Origin: Cordylochernes scorpioides
Taxonomy: Eukaryota; Arthropoda; Arachnida; Pseudoscorpiones; Chernetidae
Assembly: GCA_030710605.1 (NCBI GenBank)
Contig: CP092869.1
Span: forward strand, 12,983,425 to 13,047,424
Reading direction: 5' to 3'
DNA length: 64,000 bases
Below the pieces are notes generated by a model. That model had not been told where the DNA came from. It saw nothing but the letters and a program-made list of their open reading frames with translations, and searched no databases. This document shows positions 19,276-31,030 of the stretch, one piece after another. Made by a program: the position numbers and the translations under genes. How positions within the stretch are numbered: the stretch's first letter is position 1; every line of letters begins with the position of its first letter.

Positions 19276-20002
19276 CGAATTTTCATAACAGATGGTTCGC
19301 TAATGCATCATATTATGATTTATACTTTGCAAGTGTTTACTAACTTTTAGGACAACCTTATAATTCTGAAACTTGGCCCACCTGCTGATTGGCCACCTTT
19401 GATATAAAACATCAGAGATTAAATAACTCTGCCTTTGCCGGTCCCAAGCCCGGATGAAAAAGGAGGAGGTGGAGCAGTAACAAACTCACTAAAAAACCTG
19501 GGTTCAGCTGGCCCGGCTGATAGTACCCTGTAAGGGCTCCTAATCCAGAGATACAGGATGAGCAGCGTTTGTACTCCATGTTAGGAGCGGCTGCACATGG
19601 CGTCTGTTCCTCATGTCAGAGGCGGCCATTTCTTTTGGAGCTAAGTCGGCCTGCCACTGAGTAGTGCTCCCAGTCTTAATGATAAAGTCAGACGCATTCT
19701 ACTTCATCCAGTGTGGAGATAAGAAAGAAGAAGAAGAGATTAAATCATTCTTCTATAAGAATTCTGTTATAATTTTAACAAGGTTACCAATATTACCAAC
19801 CATGTCCCAAAATTTCGCAAACACTTGCAAAATATAAATCATAATATGTTTACGAATTCTTGAGACAACCTTATATAAGTTGAAACTGCATATTTCCTTA
19901 AGTACACACTTGTAGAAATAGAAAGTTTTACACCCAGAAGGAATTGTAGAAAGTAAAACATGGAATCTGTTTCAAATTAGATTTGTTGGCATGTAATCAT
20001 AG

Positions 20003-20239
20003 GCAAAGCTGCGCGTCTACCGCCACTTTGTCCAGGTTGGGCTCGGTGGAGTGGAGGACCCGCTCATCGTCTGGACGAGGACTCTAATGTGCAGGGGATG
20101 CCTTCCTTCATCCTCCATCATTTAATTTTCTTTTGTATATATCCTTCAATTTATTTTCTTTAAACTGTTGTTTCTACCGCTTTTATTGAGCTTGTAAAAT
20201 TGTCGAGATGACAATAAATATGTTTTAATTTGTCATTGT
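20003..20239 (+). mobile_element. 5'-truncated LINE 3' end with 13-bp target duplication
   Basis: The insert is bounded by CATGTAATCATAG at 19990-20002 and again at 20240-20252. It encodes KLRVYRHFVQVGLGG and the last residues of a LINE ORF2, then a UTR ending GACAATAAATATGTTTTAAT. The peptide matches the C-terminus at 52060-52170 (RIYRYFLQVGLGG). The perfect duplication shows a single target-primed insertion. Confidence 0.8.
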
Positions 20240-20917
20240 CATGTAATCATAGATGCATTTTGGATGTAAGACGTCTAAAAAATGGTTGAATGCAGAGACA
20301 TTTTCTTGAAACAACGATTACCTCCCTATTCACAATAGAAAAAAAAAAAAAAACACAAGTCAGGAAGAAGAGCTTCTGTTATAAGAGGATGATTGTACAA
20401 GTTTTCAGACAAGACGTTCTTCTACGGGTAGAAGGGGGTATTGCCCAAAAGTTTGTACACCCATAACTCGCTTTGTGTCGGGGTTACGTTCCAAAAAAAA
20501 ACACGACGCAAATTGAAACGACGCAAAGTGAAAATATGTGAAGTCGCAATCAAAAACAAAGGTGTTGCCATATTTTAGGGAAAAAAAATTAAAGACTCGA
20601 ATCCAAAACAACGCAACTTCGAAAATCTAACGACGCACAGTGAAAATCAGTAAAAATTAAGGAGCGACGCAACTTCGAAAAAAACGCAAAACGAAACGAC
20701 GCAAAGCGAGGTATTGGTGTAAAATCGTCGTCTTTTATAAAGGAGCTCTTCTTTCCGACTTGTGTTTCTTCTATATTCATTTTATAATAATTTGGTCTAT
20801 GTAAGAGCTTGAGCATTCATATACCACATTTCATTGTATTTGACAAAGTTCCATTTGGTTGGAATACTGTCTATTTATAATACCATATAATGCGGCTTAT
20901 GATTGTAGAACGACCTT

Positions 20918-21190
20918 TGAAAATATCCCGCATGTGTTTCTTTTGAACGAAAAATCGAAATTTATTTTTATGGAGAAATAACGATTATTTCTAACCTTAG
21001 GGATGAGGTATGAAAGGATGAATTGTGAAGAGTAATGATAAACGGAAAAATAAAAGTGTCCAGGGATGGGATTTCATCCTTTCATACTTCATCCCTAAGG
21101 TTAGAAGTAATCGTTATTGCTCCTTAAAATAAATTTCGACTTTTCGTTGAAAAGAAACACATGCGGGATAATTTCAAATGTCGTTCTACT
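20918..21190. repeat. foldback D, mirrored at 52800-53080
   Basis: Inverted arms of about 110 bp (AAATATCCCGCATGTGTTTC, ..., CTAACCTTAGGGATGA and complements) surround a spacer with GTGTCCAGGGATGG. The right-arm copy has the same structure. It is a non-coding element with long inverted repeats. Confidence 0.75.
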
Positions 21191-21543
21191 GTCTATTTCT
21201 ATTGGTGTATTTGTCCATAGTAACTGACGAGCCGTGTTCATTCATTTCGAACGACGCCGAAACCTGAACGCTGCTAAATACGCCCACTCCAGCTGCCAAT
21301 TGGCTCTCACAACATCTCACGGCTGCTGTACATGTGCTGGCGATGTCGCCGGTAAACACGGTCAACTGGCCAATTACACCATCTGGCCGTGAGTCCTGTT
21401 TGACGAAGTTGTACTGGAGAATACATTTGAGAAATGAAGATCTAATAAAAGAAGTTCAAGCTACCCATAAAAATATATTTTATAAAGAGATTTTTCTGAA
21501 AAAGATCAGTATTCTTCTAAACAGAAAAGAATTACGGAAAATA

Positions 21544-21698
21544 CAGTCAAATTTGGATATTTCGAAGCCAAAGGAACCAAAGAAAATTCGAAATATCCAA
21601 AAATTCGAATTAAAAACGGATATTCTATTTATAGGAAATTCTAAGGACCAAGATAGATATTTCGGATTAAAGACGTTAGAATTATCCAAGTTCTACTG
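21544..21698. mobile_element. pogo/Tigger-like MITE, mirrored at about 52318-52441
   Basis: The ends CAGTCAAATTTGGATATTTC and (complement) CAGTAGAACTTGGATAATTC lie between TA dinucleotides at 21542-21543 and 21699-21700. Termini of the form CAGTNNAA..TGGATAATTC are typical of pogo/Tigger non-autonomous elements. The 125-codon frame over it is chance. Confidence 0.7.
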
Positions 21699-21889
21699 TA
21701 AATATAAATGAAACTATTTATAGATGATTTAGATGTGTTTTCAGCAACGAACTTGTCGTACGGCCTACCTGGACCATTCCAAAGAGGAGAATCCAGTTTT
21801 TTCGACGCTATCTTGCGGAGGATAGAAGAGCAGTATTCTTCTAAATCTCTTCGAGAAAGTTCTTTCAGGCGACGAGGAGGTCTTCAATA

Positions 21890-22540
21890 GCACCACCCAG
21901 CCCTACCTGCAAAAAGTACCGATATATTCGGGACTTCGCTGACGCAAGGATGGTGGTCTTCTTCAAGGCTGGTTCTGAAGATCGAAGTCTGTAGGTCAGG
22001 CGGTCTCCCGATGATGTTGAAGGACGAGGCCCTTACTCTATAGCAATGTACGAAGATAAACCACTTTAGTACGATTGTTGTTGTTGTCGTGTCCAATGAA
22101 GAGCCTCAGATGTCCCCATACATCTCTATCACAGCAATGTTCTCTATCTTGGTTGTGTAAAGCTGCTGTTCTGGGTCCATGTCAATTTTCTGTTTTTGTT
22201 GTCGTGTCCAATAGAGAGCATCAGATGTCTCCATACATCTCTATCACAGCAGTCGCAATGTCCACTATCTTAGGTGTGTAAAGCTGCTGTTCTGGGTCCA
22301 TGTCAACTTTCTGCAAAGCTGCGGCCCATCTGGACATGAGAATATGTGGGTAGGTGTTAGTTCCACATCAGGACAATTGTTACATGTCCTATAGGTTCTT
22401 GTGCCATTTGGATATATTGTCATTCCTTTATAGTGTTTCTTTCTGAGTCTTATTATTGTTTTTGTAATTCTTCTCTCAGAGTTTATCTCGCATATTTGAT
22501 CTTTCTTGTTGGATTTTGACAATTTGACAAATCCAAGTAC
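21890..22540 (-). pseudogene. LINE ORF2 C-terminus (left-arm copy), decayed
   Basis: The minus strand has RRITKTIIRLRKKHYKG, then CNNCPDVELTPTHIFSCP, the C-terminal zinc element of an RNase-H-type LINE. Further downstream are pieces of the ALKKTTILAS...LQVGLGG end. The right-arm copy at 51493-52171 preserves longer frames. At least one frameshift separates the blocks here. Confidence 0.75.
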
Positions 22541-22849
22541 AACTATAATTCTCCGTAAGACGGTATCGTGCTATGTAGACGTGTATTCTGTGTGTATCTT
22601 GGTAGAAGTTCGGTGGACACGATTAGATGAGCGTCATTGCGTGTTGGTAACAGAGGTCAACGAGGCGTCGGGTCACGTCATCGAGGGTTGATCCATTCAC
22701 ATAAGTGCACTTAGAAGTAGGGGAAGAAAGGGGAACTCACTTTTCCTTCTTCACTCGCACTTAGAGGGACAATTGACATTTATCATCCAGATATGTCTAT
22801 ATACACTCGCTGCCTCTCTTAGCTCTATCTACACCTCAAAAAAATCGGT

Positions 22850-23290
22850 GGAAATTGAAGACCAGAATATAAATGTTATGACAAAAGTTATTTTACGGGT
22901 AATCACACAAAAATCAATAATCTAGGGCCTACCGTGAGAGTAACTTAATACACAAAAAAAAAAAAAAACTCAAGAGTACAACACCAACAACAAAAAGGAG
23001 ATAAATAAAAAAGCATGACTTGTTAAATAAAATAAAAACAGTACTTATCTTTTATTTGCAGCGTTAATAAGGAGCGGACCGGGGTTACACAGGGATGCGA
23101 ACAGATCCCCAGACACGGAAAAATCACGTAGAAAAAAACTTTAAGCGTCTCCACACCAATTCTCAACGCTCTGGGCCCCCTCTCGCATTCCCTTAGTCCC
23201 CTCTTCTATACAGACATGGCCACATTCGTCCAATGAGAAGGCGTGAGAGATTGGTTCACTAACAAACGAAGACAACAAATGTTTGTCAAT
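22850..23290 (-). repeat. solo-LTR-like repeat Z, mirrored at 50720-51160
   Basis: On the minus strand a promoter-like region (ATGTCTGTATAGAAG) precedes CTCCTTATTAACGCTGC, AATAAAAGATAAGTACTG and a T-rich end. That order resembles the U3-R-U5 of an LTR. A diverged relative lies at 26700-27125, mirrored at 45165-45600. No internal region or target duplication was found. Confidence 0.4.
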
Positions 23291-24071
23291 ATAATTTGAC
23301 AGTTAAACTGACCATCCTAATAGTAGCACATTTTTGGTTAAGATTATGAAATTTGGGGGCAATTTTTTTTATTATTATCCCTAGTACACGTGGTACAGTC
23401 CATGATAAACATCGTGAGTAGAAGTTGACGACTGATTTTAATCTAAGTGCACCACATATCTTACACATATGAAAAGCAGATTCGAAGGCAATAAGAAAGA
23501 TTAGATGGAGTCAGTTGAAGTTTTGTGAAAGTTGATATTCACCTAGAACCTATTACGAGGCTATCAAAATTCCAATTCTTGTGTTATATAAAACGTCGAT
23601 TTTCGAAAACTATGATCCAGGATCGAATCCCGCATTGAGCACTTTTTTTCTAAAGAATGAAAAAATTCTTCAATGACCCCCGATTCTTGAAAAAGTCCAA
23701 CCCTACCAGGGAGTAAGAATAATCATACGAGATTCTGGCACACTTGTAAATGCAAAAAAAGTACATATATAGGCATGTGGTGAATTTTCAGTAAAAGCAT
23801 TCGCTAACTACCTTTTGGGATAAGTAAAAGAACATCTTCAAGGAAGACTTCTTGACTTGAAACTTGCCAGAGAAATTTTCTACCCTATCACTGTTTCTAC
23901 AAATGAATGAAATACTAGGGTAGCTTTGTATCCTCAATGCATGCATTTAAAAAAACGGCCAAATATATGAAAGGTCTCGTATATACTTAGTCTAACCATA
24001 AATATTGTTACAAAACCAAATCAGTGATAAAAATTTTAATTTGACCGCGTGAAGTATTCAAAATACAGTAG

Positions 24072-24347
24072 TTGTTATTTGAATATCTCGTGCACATGTG
24101 TTTAGAAAAAAAATCGGAATATATTTATTTTTTAATAATGGATTGGGGTGTTAAAGAAACCCGTATAGCTGTAATAGCCTTACACAAGGTAGGCCAAAGT
24201 CCTTCATCCATTTTTAAACTTTTACAAAATTTGAATATTACGTGTCAATTTGTTTATCGAATCATTGAAAGGTTCAACAAGGCTGAAATTATTAATGACC
24301 TTGAAAGATCTGTAAATCCTATCTTACGTATATACACACGTATATAA
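24072..24347 (+). pseudogene. mariner-type transposase N-terminal HTH fragment, mirrored at 49313-49591
   Basis: The frame MDWGVKETRIAVIALHKVGQ and onward (from about residue 23) has the R.AVI.LH..GQSP..I...L helix-turn-helix pattern and a second helix VYRIIERF, as in Tc1/mariner transposase N-termini. No catalytic domain follows in either arm. Confidence 0.5.
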
Positions 24348-24397
24348 ATCCTTACTTGGGAATACACACACGTATATATATCCTAACTTAAGTATAT

Positions 24398-25062
24398 TGT
24401 TGCACCAAGTTGCAGCTTTGCAGGATCATCGACCTTGGTTTCCTCCTTCTTGGTGTTATACACCGAGCGGGTTTCCATACTTAAAGCAAATATAGAAAAG
24501 TAAATAAATTACCTTTTAAAGTTATAGTGTTTATTTATTCTTCCTCGTAGGTCGTGATCCTTCCTCTAGGTCCTCTCTCGCTCCAATAACCAATCAAGAT
24601 ATATCTTTATATATATAAAAATGAATGTTTGTATGTTTGTCTGTCTGTATGTCCGGTATACAAATTGGCAGTAGTTCACTAATTCAAACCAAAATTTCCA
24701 TACATAGGTAAAAAAATACGGGGAAGACGATAGGCTATTTTAAAAAATATATAAATCAATTATTAAAACTATATATTCAAATTATTCTACTTAGCTCACG
24801 AACAGCGCCCTCTATCAAAGATTAGATTAAATTATGCTGATGCAAACAAATAGATAATGCTAATAACAAACAATTATAAAAAAAATCTTATCTAAATATA
24901 TATCACTCGGGTAGATATGCACACGGGTCAATCCCGGGTCACCCGTCTAGTATACAATAAAAATATTACAAAAGGAATGATGATAATCTAAATAATCTCT
25001 TTTAAATAAATATTAAATATCATAGAATATTTTGAATAAATGTAGGGCGCATTGATGCAACA
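24398..25062 (+). repeat. repeat X (TGTTGCA...GCAACA), carrying a Helitron
   Basis: This roughly 318-bp unit begins TGTTGCACCAAG and ends TTGATGCAACA, so the ends are both TG...CA and short inverted repeats. Inside are AAACCCGCTCGGTGTATAAC (minus), an AATAAA and GTAGGGCGCATT. Four copies exist: here, 31734-32247, 40670-41213 and 48807-49262. It could be a solo LTR or a small TIR element. No clean target duplication was found. Confidence 0.55.
24604..24950 (+). mobile_element. non-autonomous Helitron (347 bp) inside repeat X
   Basis: It starts TCTTTATATATATAAAAATG and ends in an ACGGG...CCCGGGT...CCCGT hairpin region and CTAG. It is placed between A (24603) and T (24951). The other three copies of repeat X read through uninterrupted (AATCAAGATATATGTACAAT), giving an empty site. 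It has no coding. Confidence 0.88.
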
Positions 25063-25320
25063 ATACACACACGTATATAAATCCTATCTTATCAAGCCGA
25101 ACACAAAGATAACCGGGGGATCCTCTCACCCCCCCCCCCCCCCCCCAGGAATTCGAGGGGGACTGTCGGTGATTTTTTACCCTGACCCCGAGATCCTTTT
25201 TAGAATGGGGGGATCGCCCTTGACATGTCTTTTATCTGCCGACTTGGTTCGAAATTCTCTTGTAGCGCGCGCATTTGTGGTTTCTTGGATCCCATAGGTT
25301 CGGTTCCAAAATCACTTTAT

Positions 25321-25471
25321 TAGGTACCGCTCAACAAGAGCAACCTAGTTTATGATATTTGTAACAATGAATAATATGTGTGAAGGTTATTCATATATTG
25401 AAATGCTAACGTGGGTTTCGATCCCGGTTCATGACTGTCGGGAATCGAGGGTGTTACCTACTCGTTCGTAT
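25321..25471 (-). mobile_element. tRNA-derived SINE, mirrored at 46637-46795
   Basis: The minus strand has the A-box region ACGAGTAGGTAACACCCTCG and a B-box GGGATCGAAACCC, followed by the common body and a GCTCTTGTTGAGCGGTACCTA tail. The right-arm twin has a better B-box (GGGTCGAATCC). Confidence 0.65.
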
Positions 25472-25569
25472 CCCATAGGTAAAGTGGGATGACATTCTTC
25501 CACTTTTATAAAATAGTTAAAATTAACAATTTGCGGAAGAGCATTGCTCGATGCAAATATTTGAATGTA

Positions 25570-25830
25570 ATTCTACTGTCCTATAAGCTTATGTCCATAG
25601 TTTTCTTGAAAACCATTTCTGAGATTCCACCCTACAGTGCTGCGTATATAAGCAGAATCGTCCAATACAGTATTAGAGCTCTGAGAAGCGGTCTGGTGGG
25701 TTAAATTGGCGAAACCGCTGGGAGGGTTCACCACTGATGAGCCAAGCCCTCCCAATACATATTTTTTCATCGCAGTAAGGGCAGTAAAAGTTTGTATTAT
25801 GTACAAAAGAAACATTCGTGCTTTTAAATT
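25570..25830 (+). repeat. repeat family A copy with intact box
   Basis: TTGGC (25706-25710), GAAA (25711-25714), GGGAGGG (25720-25726), CTGATGA (25734-25740), GCCAA (25741-25745) and CCCTCCC (25747-25753) are all perfect. This is the best reference copy for the two interleaved stems. The flanking modules are as in the copy at 3470. Confidence 0.75.
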
Positions 25831-25919
25831 CTTTCATTTTATAACAATATCTTTACTTTTATATAAGCAAATAAGAAAGAGATTTTTCAAGGAAATCTGC
25901 GCTTCTACAAGATGACTAG

Positions 25920-26300
25920 AGAAATATACTATTTACAAAAGCCCAGCGTAGTAGAGCAAATTTGCTCTCGATAGCTAGACAATTCAAAATATTCTATTGA
26001 CACTCTATGTCAATTGGAAAATTTGCCGGAAGGAAATTGATCCATAGAAGCATAGGGCGCCTCTACCGTCAAAATAAACGTCAAAACCTGGTGTTGTGGT
26101 TTTGTCAACGACCCGAGGCCGCTAGTTTGCGACGACGGTGAATAGATGGCATCAGGTTTTGACGTTTATTACTATTTGTTACTATTTACTACTATTTACT
26201 ATACGTTTGTTACTATTTACAAATTCCCAGCGTAGTAGAGCAAATTTGCTCTCTAAAGCTAGACAATTCAAAATATTTTATTGAAACTCTATGATAATTG
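25920..26300. repeat. inverted-repeat element E, mirrored at 46020-46375
   Basis: AATAAACGTCAAAACCTG and its complement (CAGGTTTTGACGTTTATT) flank a core with GACCCGAGGCCGCTAGTTTG. GAGCAAATTTGCTC-type palindromes followed by GAAAGCTAG (read on the minus strand) bound it on both sides. A related core without the inverted ends follows the hammerhead at 42077 and another is at 59975-60070. Confidence 0.55.
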
Positions 26301-27119
26301 TTACGAAACCTAATGATAAATTAAACAAAAATAAATGATATTATTTACGCTTGGCTTTTATATATATATCAGTTATAAACCTTTCTAACAGTAATCTGGT
26401 AGATTAAATTGTCGAAATCGATGGGAAATTTCATCATTGATGAGCCAAGCGCCTTTCTAAATCTCTTTCATCTTCAGTTCACCACTAATGTAGAAATTGG
26501 TCTTAGAATTTTTTTAAAAAGTTGATTATTCAATAAAATAATACCTTGTTTCAATATTGAAGTAAAAATATCAGACTTCCAGGGGAAAGTTTATTTTCTA
26601 AATCTTTAATCTTTAGCTTTCGGGCACAAACGCCCTTCTACAGGAGAAAGCACTTATTGTATTGTCAAATTATTTAACAAACATAGCAGTTTTAATCTTC
26701 TCAGTTATACAAGAAGAATGTTGTTTATTTGTTTAAGTAAATTGATCTCCCACGTCATTGGACCAATATGGCCCTGTTTGTACATAAAAGACAGTTGAAA
26801 CGGGATGCGAGGAGTCGTGGTGTGGTGATCGAGTGGAGATGCTTTAAGCGTTCTCTATATACTTGTCTGATGATCTCCTCGCATACCTGTGTAACCCGCT
26901 CCTTATCAACGCTGCGAATAAAAGATAAGTACTGTTTTTTTTTTATTTAACAAATCGTGTGTGTGTGTTTTTTTTTATTGACCTCCTTTTTGTTGTTAGT
27001 GTTGTACTCTTGAGTGTACGTTCTTCTGTGTATTAAGTTACTCTTACTGTAGGCCCTAGTTTATTGCTTTTTGTGTGATAACCCGTAATAGAGTAACTTT
27101 TGTCAATATCGTATTTTAT

Positions 27120-27190
27120 CTTGCAGAAGGGTGTTCATGCCAGAAACCTAGAGATTAAAGATTTTAAAAATAAACTTTTCCCTGGAAGCC
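27120..27190 (+). repeat. decayed PLE-tail / hammerhead-like motif, mirrored at 45145-45165
   Basis: The sequence CTTGCAGAAGGGTGTTCATG, followed by CCAGAAACCT, keeps the spacing of the PLE module (core strand 1, hairpin, GAAA) with most core bases lost. Confidence 0.4.
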
Positions 27191-27999
27191 TGATATTTTT
27201 ACTTTAATAAAGTTGAATAATTCCATTTTGAAGGAATAGATTTATGTTGATTCTCTTCGGTAAAGGGTAAAGTTTGTTCCTTATTGTATCCAAGGTTCTT
27301 GATAAAAATCAAGGGGACGGTTTTAACCAAGAAGGGGGATCTTCACGCGCTTACACACAAACGGAGGGAACAGATGTAGGGGCAGCTGGAGGGGACAGCT
27401 GGTCTTCCAACGGGAGGACATGGCTCCAAATATTTGCTTCATCTTGGTCTCGTGCCGCCCGTCTTACACTGTGAGCTTCTTACGTTCCAGTATGTTATAA
27501 GCTTGTCGTATTCCTTTCTTTCAGACTTGATGGATAATGTGTCAGCTATTTTAAAGTTCTTTAATTTTTTCAAGACTGCAAGGAGGAAAAAAGACCTAAC
27601 AAAGTAACTGAACTGTGTGGAAATATTTTTTTTCTTCACAAGATGCAGCCATTTACTCAATAGTCTACTTCTTCACTGTGTTCTATGCACGATGTATATG
27701 GTCTTTTGTACATAGATATTCTTTCCTTTTCTTCTTTTTCTATTTTCTGAGCGAGGATTCAATTTCTTCCTCTGCTTCTCATTTCTTTTTAGATCCATTT
27801 CTAACAGGAGAATCGTCTGTATAAGACGGAATGTCTTAATAAAGGCTTGTGTGTGTGTTATAAGGTTGTCCCAAAAGTTTATGTTTTTCTTATTACTTGG
27901 CAAATAATTTTATTACAGCGAATACATAATAATACAAACAACAACAAAAAAAATCAAAATCCTCAAAACAATCACACAGGAAAACTAAATCACGTTCCA

Positions 28000-28345
28000 A
28001 TGGATCCCCTCTCATGTTAACATAAACGGCAACGAGAGAGCTGACCAGTTGGCTAAAGAAGGCTGTAAGGGCCAGCCTGCAAACTCCCAACTCACCTATT
28101 CAGAAATTTCTTCCATCCACAAACAAACCTCTCTCTGGAAATCCACCCTAAACCACCCCTGGTACACCCCCATTCCTAACGAATCTTCTTTCCATACCCT
28201 TACTAGGGAAGAACAAACGGCGATTTCAAGATTACAAACAGGACATCTTAGAATGCTCAAATTTAATGGAAAAAATCAAAACATTCCCGAAATGTCCCAA
28301 AAGCGATTCCCAGCCTCCCAATCCTGAACATCTTTTGAATTGTAT
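28000..28345 (+). pseudogene. LINE RNase H end and C-terminal domain, mirrored at 43945-44290
   Basis: Just upstream of the 28049 frame the reading IPSHVNINGNERADQLA is the last RNase H motif. The frame then gives the C-terminal domain (YSEISSIHKQ, LTREEQTAISRLQTGH). A one-base shift later restores CPKSDSQPPNPEHLLNC, the zinc element. The right-arm copy shows the same order and break, so the break predates the inverted duplication. Confidence 0.75.
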
Positions 28346-28399
28346 CAAATCCTTCAAAAAAAGACCTCTGGGAAAACCCCACAGGACTATAATATTGAC

Positions 28400-28535
28400 T
28401 AATAATACTTCCTCAAATTAAAGATACTTCGGCCAGTAAATCTTTAAAAATATATATATTTACTGGCCTAAATATCTTTAATTAGAAGAAGTATGAATTC
28501 CGGCCAGGCAGCCTCTATCTTTACTAATTATACTA
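28400..28535. repeat. family C hairpin element, mirrored at 43790-43905
   Basis: GATACTTCGGCCAGTAAATC and its inverted partner (ATTTACTGGCCTAAATATC) form a hairpin. It is followed by GTATGAATTCCGGCCAGGCA and GCCTCTATCTTTAC. It is the single-unit form of the element whose tandem array fills the centre of the window. Confidence 0.7.
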
Positions 28536-28935
28536 GTATATATAAGGACAATAACAATTAATATATTAAGATAAAAACTTTAATAAGAATAGGTATAGCC
28601 CCGGATCTCTGCTTGTAGAACAGGCAAGCGGCTAAGCGGTTCCAATCGGGCAGCAGGAGGAATTCAGCTTTCTCTCTCTTTTTCCCACTCGGGCTGCTGC
28701 TGGCGTGTCTGGAGGTAAAAAAAAAGGAGGCAGGAAGAAGGAGGTGACCTAGATTCGGTCCATCATCCTGAGGCGGGCGTGGCCAGTCGCATCGATTCTA
28801 AAGTTTCTCTCGTATTACGGTGATTAAGTTAAAAGTTTGGAGTAAACAGTGAACTAAGTCATTACGGGATATCTCGTTTCTGGAACCCTGTGTATGTGTA
28901 GTTTAAAATGTATATGCAACGTGTGATATATATAC

Positions 28936-29085
28936 AGTAGAACCTCTCTATAAAGGACACATAATTTCAGAGCTATAGTGTCCTTTATAAAGAAGTGTCC
29001 TCTTACCGGGGAGTTGCTAAATAGTGAAATTGATAATTTTGGGTATGAAAACTGTCCTTTATAGAGAGGTGTTCTCTAGCGTGAG
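28936..29085. mobile_element. pogo/Tigger-like MITE, mirrored at about 43200-43382
   Basis: The start CAGTAGAACCTCTCTATAAA and the inner end CCTTTATAGAGAGGTGTTCT are inverted repeats of the Tigger type. Related short repeats (TCCTTTATAAAG) lie inside. TA-rich flanks are present. Confidence 0.65.
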
Positions 29086-29104
29086 TATCCTCTAATATAT
29101 ATAA

Positions 29105-29926
29105 TCTATATATATAAAATTGAATGTCTGTGTGTGTGTGTCTGTCTGTGTGTCCTCTATGGATTCAAAAACCATACATCCAATCGCCGTAAAATTTTGG
29201 GATATTATTAGGTGTATCTCCGGAAAGGTTTACGAAAAATAATTTCTTGAATATCTTTAATATCCTTAGAGTTATTTGCAGATTTGTAGCTTTAACTCGC
29301 AAGCAGCGCCATCTTGCAACGGAGATCTGCCCCCCCCCCCCCCCCCCGTCCGGCCGGCCAGTTGGTTGGACAGTCCAAGTTCCCACCGACCAATCATAGG
29401 GATCAAGAGGTCCTGGCGCGCGGGGGGCGGGTGACCTCCGGGAACTACGTCCATCTTCCATAAACGACCATGCTTTTATTCAACTTATCGAGTATTTTTC
29501 AAGGGACCGGGAAAATATGTTCACTAGATAAAACGATGATTTTGTAATGTAGAAAATTAGGAAAGACAAAATTCAGGATGACACGGCACACAGGGACCGG
29601 GAAAAAATAATCACTTTATCGAGAGATTCACGACCATGACTTTATTCAACTTATCGAGTATTTTTCAAGGGACCGGGAAAATATGTTCACTAGATAAAAC
29701 GATGATTTTGTAATGTAGAAAATTATGAAAGACAAAATTCAGGATGACACGGCACACAGGGACCGGGAAAAAATGTTCACTTTATCGAGAGATTCAAATT
29801 TACGAGTTTCAAATTATCAAAATATATCTTTTTTTTATAAGTTTATAGAGAATTGTTTTACCAAATGTTCGTTAGACAAACCTTTACTCGTGTAAAACCT
29901 CGGGCGAAGCCGGGTACGTCCGCTAG
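29105..29926 (+). mobile_element. non-autonomous Helitron (822 bp), left arm only
   Basis: TCTATATATATAAAATTGAA opens the element. CGGGCGAAGCCGGGTACGTC, GCTAG and T close it, between A (29104) and T (29927). The interior has a C17 run at about 29330 and a 166-bp direct tandem duplication (starting about 29465 and 29631). The 98-codon minus frame over the 5' half is not protein-like. The mirrored right-arm stretch lacks the element. Confidence 0.88.
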
Positions 29927-30598
29927 TAATATATATATATATGTTATATTAAAATATTATTCTATTTAAAATTATATTTTATAGATCCAAATACTCTGCT
30001 ATATCGACCGCCAGAGGTCATGCTTCTCCTATAAAAACTCGTTGTTGTTCTTTCCCGATGGCCGGCTCAAATCTTTTGTACATTATGTAAATAACTTTTG
30101 TTTTTCCTTGTTCTACTCGCCTTAAGTCAGGCAGCACTTTAATCAAATTATGTTTTTTTAATATATTTCATAAGTTCAATTAAAAAAATATCTGATCAAG
30201 ACCATTTTTATTATTATTCTTTCAAGATTTTAACCACGACTGCATTACCATAATCCTCAACATGATCTAAATTCAAGCAGAAAAAAAAATATATATTATA
30301 CATGTATAAAAAATATTTTTCTGTTGTTGATTTTGGAATTGTTAAGATATGGTTTTGCTTTTGTATAAGTGGGTTGTTTGATCATTATGGTACTGTTTTT
30401 TTAGTCGTGGGGAAGATATTAATAGAATAAAGGTTGAATCACTATTGCCTTAATTTAACTTATGAAATATTTAAAACATAAAATTGAGAAAAGTATTGCC
30501 TGATTTAAGGCTTAATAATAAAGAAAACAAAAGATTTGAGCCGGCCAACGGGAAACAACAACAATCGCGACTTTTGTGTTTTTTCAAAAATTATTTAT

Positions 30599-31030
30599 TT
30601 ATTCATGAATACCTATTTTGTCCCCTTCAAAGTAATCCCCATGAGATATTATACACTTGTGCCAACGGTTTTTCCAATCTTCGAAGCACTTAAAAAAATC
30701 ATTTTTTAAAATCTTTTTCAGCTCCTCCTTCGATGCCGTCTTTATCTCGTCAAGCGTAGTGTAACGTCGTCCTTTCATGGACCTCTTCAGTTTAGGGAAC
30801 AAGAAAAAGTCACAGGGGGCCAGATCTGGGGAACACGGTGGCTGCGGCATCATTAGTGTGTTGTTTTTGGCCAAAAAGTCGCGCACAAGCAACGATGTGT
30901 GAGCAGGGGCGTAATCGTGGTGCAAAAGCCAATTTTTGTTCTTCCACAAATCCGGGCGTTTCTGGCGGATTGCTTCGCGCAAATTGCGCATACGAGTATA
31001 TCTGATGCTCGACCATGCCGGAGATCAGTA
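30599..31030 (-). pseudogene. mariner transposase, C-terminal part (DD34D type)
   Basis: The 130-codon frame begins in the catalytic domain. LLHHDYAPAHTSLL carries the second catalytic D, and 34 residues later SPDLAPCDFFLF carries the third, the mariner spacing. The C-terminus (ISHGDYFEGDKI) is complete. The N-terminal HTH half is missing. The motif after the second D reads DYAPAHT where DNAPAHT is usual. The right arm lacks it. Confidence 0.88.

Noticed and set aside
21227-21275. CTGACGA followed 20-odd bases later by CCGAAACC, a possible further hammerhead (mirror near 52740)
   Set aside because: Stem II needs a bulge and a mismatch, stem I does not pair, and no cleavage triplet fits. Judged coincidental.
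29165-29461. 98-codon minus frame rich in Gly and Pro
   Set aside because: It runs over the C17 tract of a non-autonomous Helitron. It is composition-driven and not conserved.
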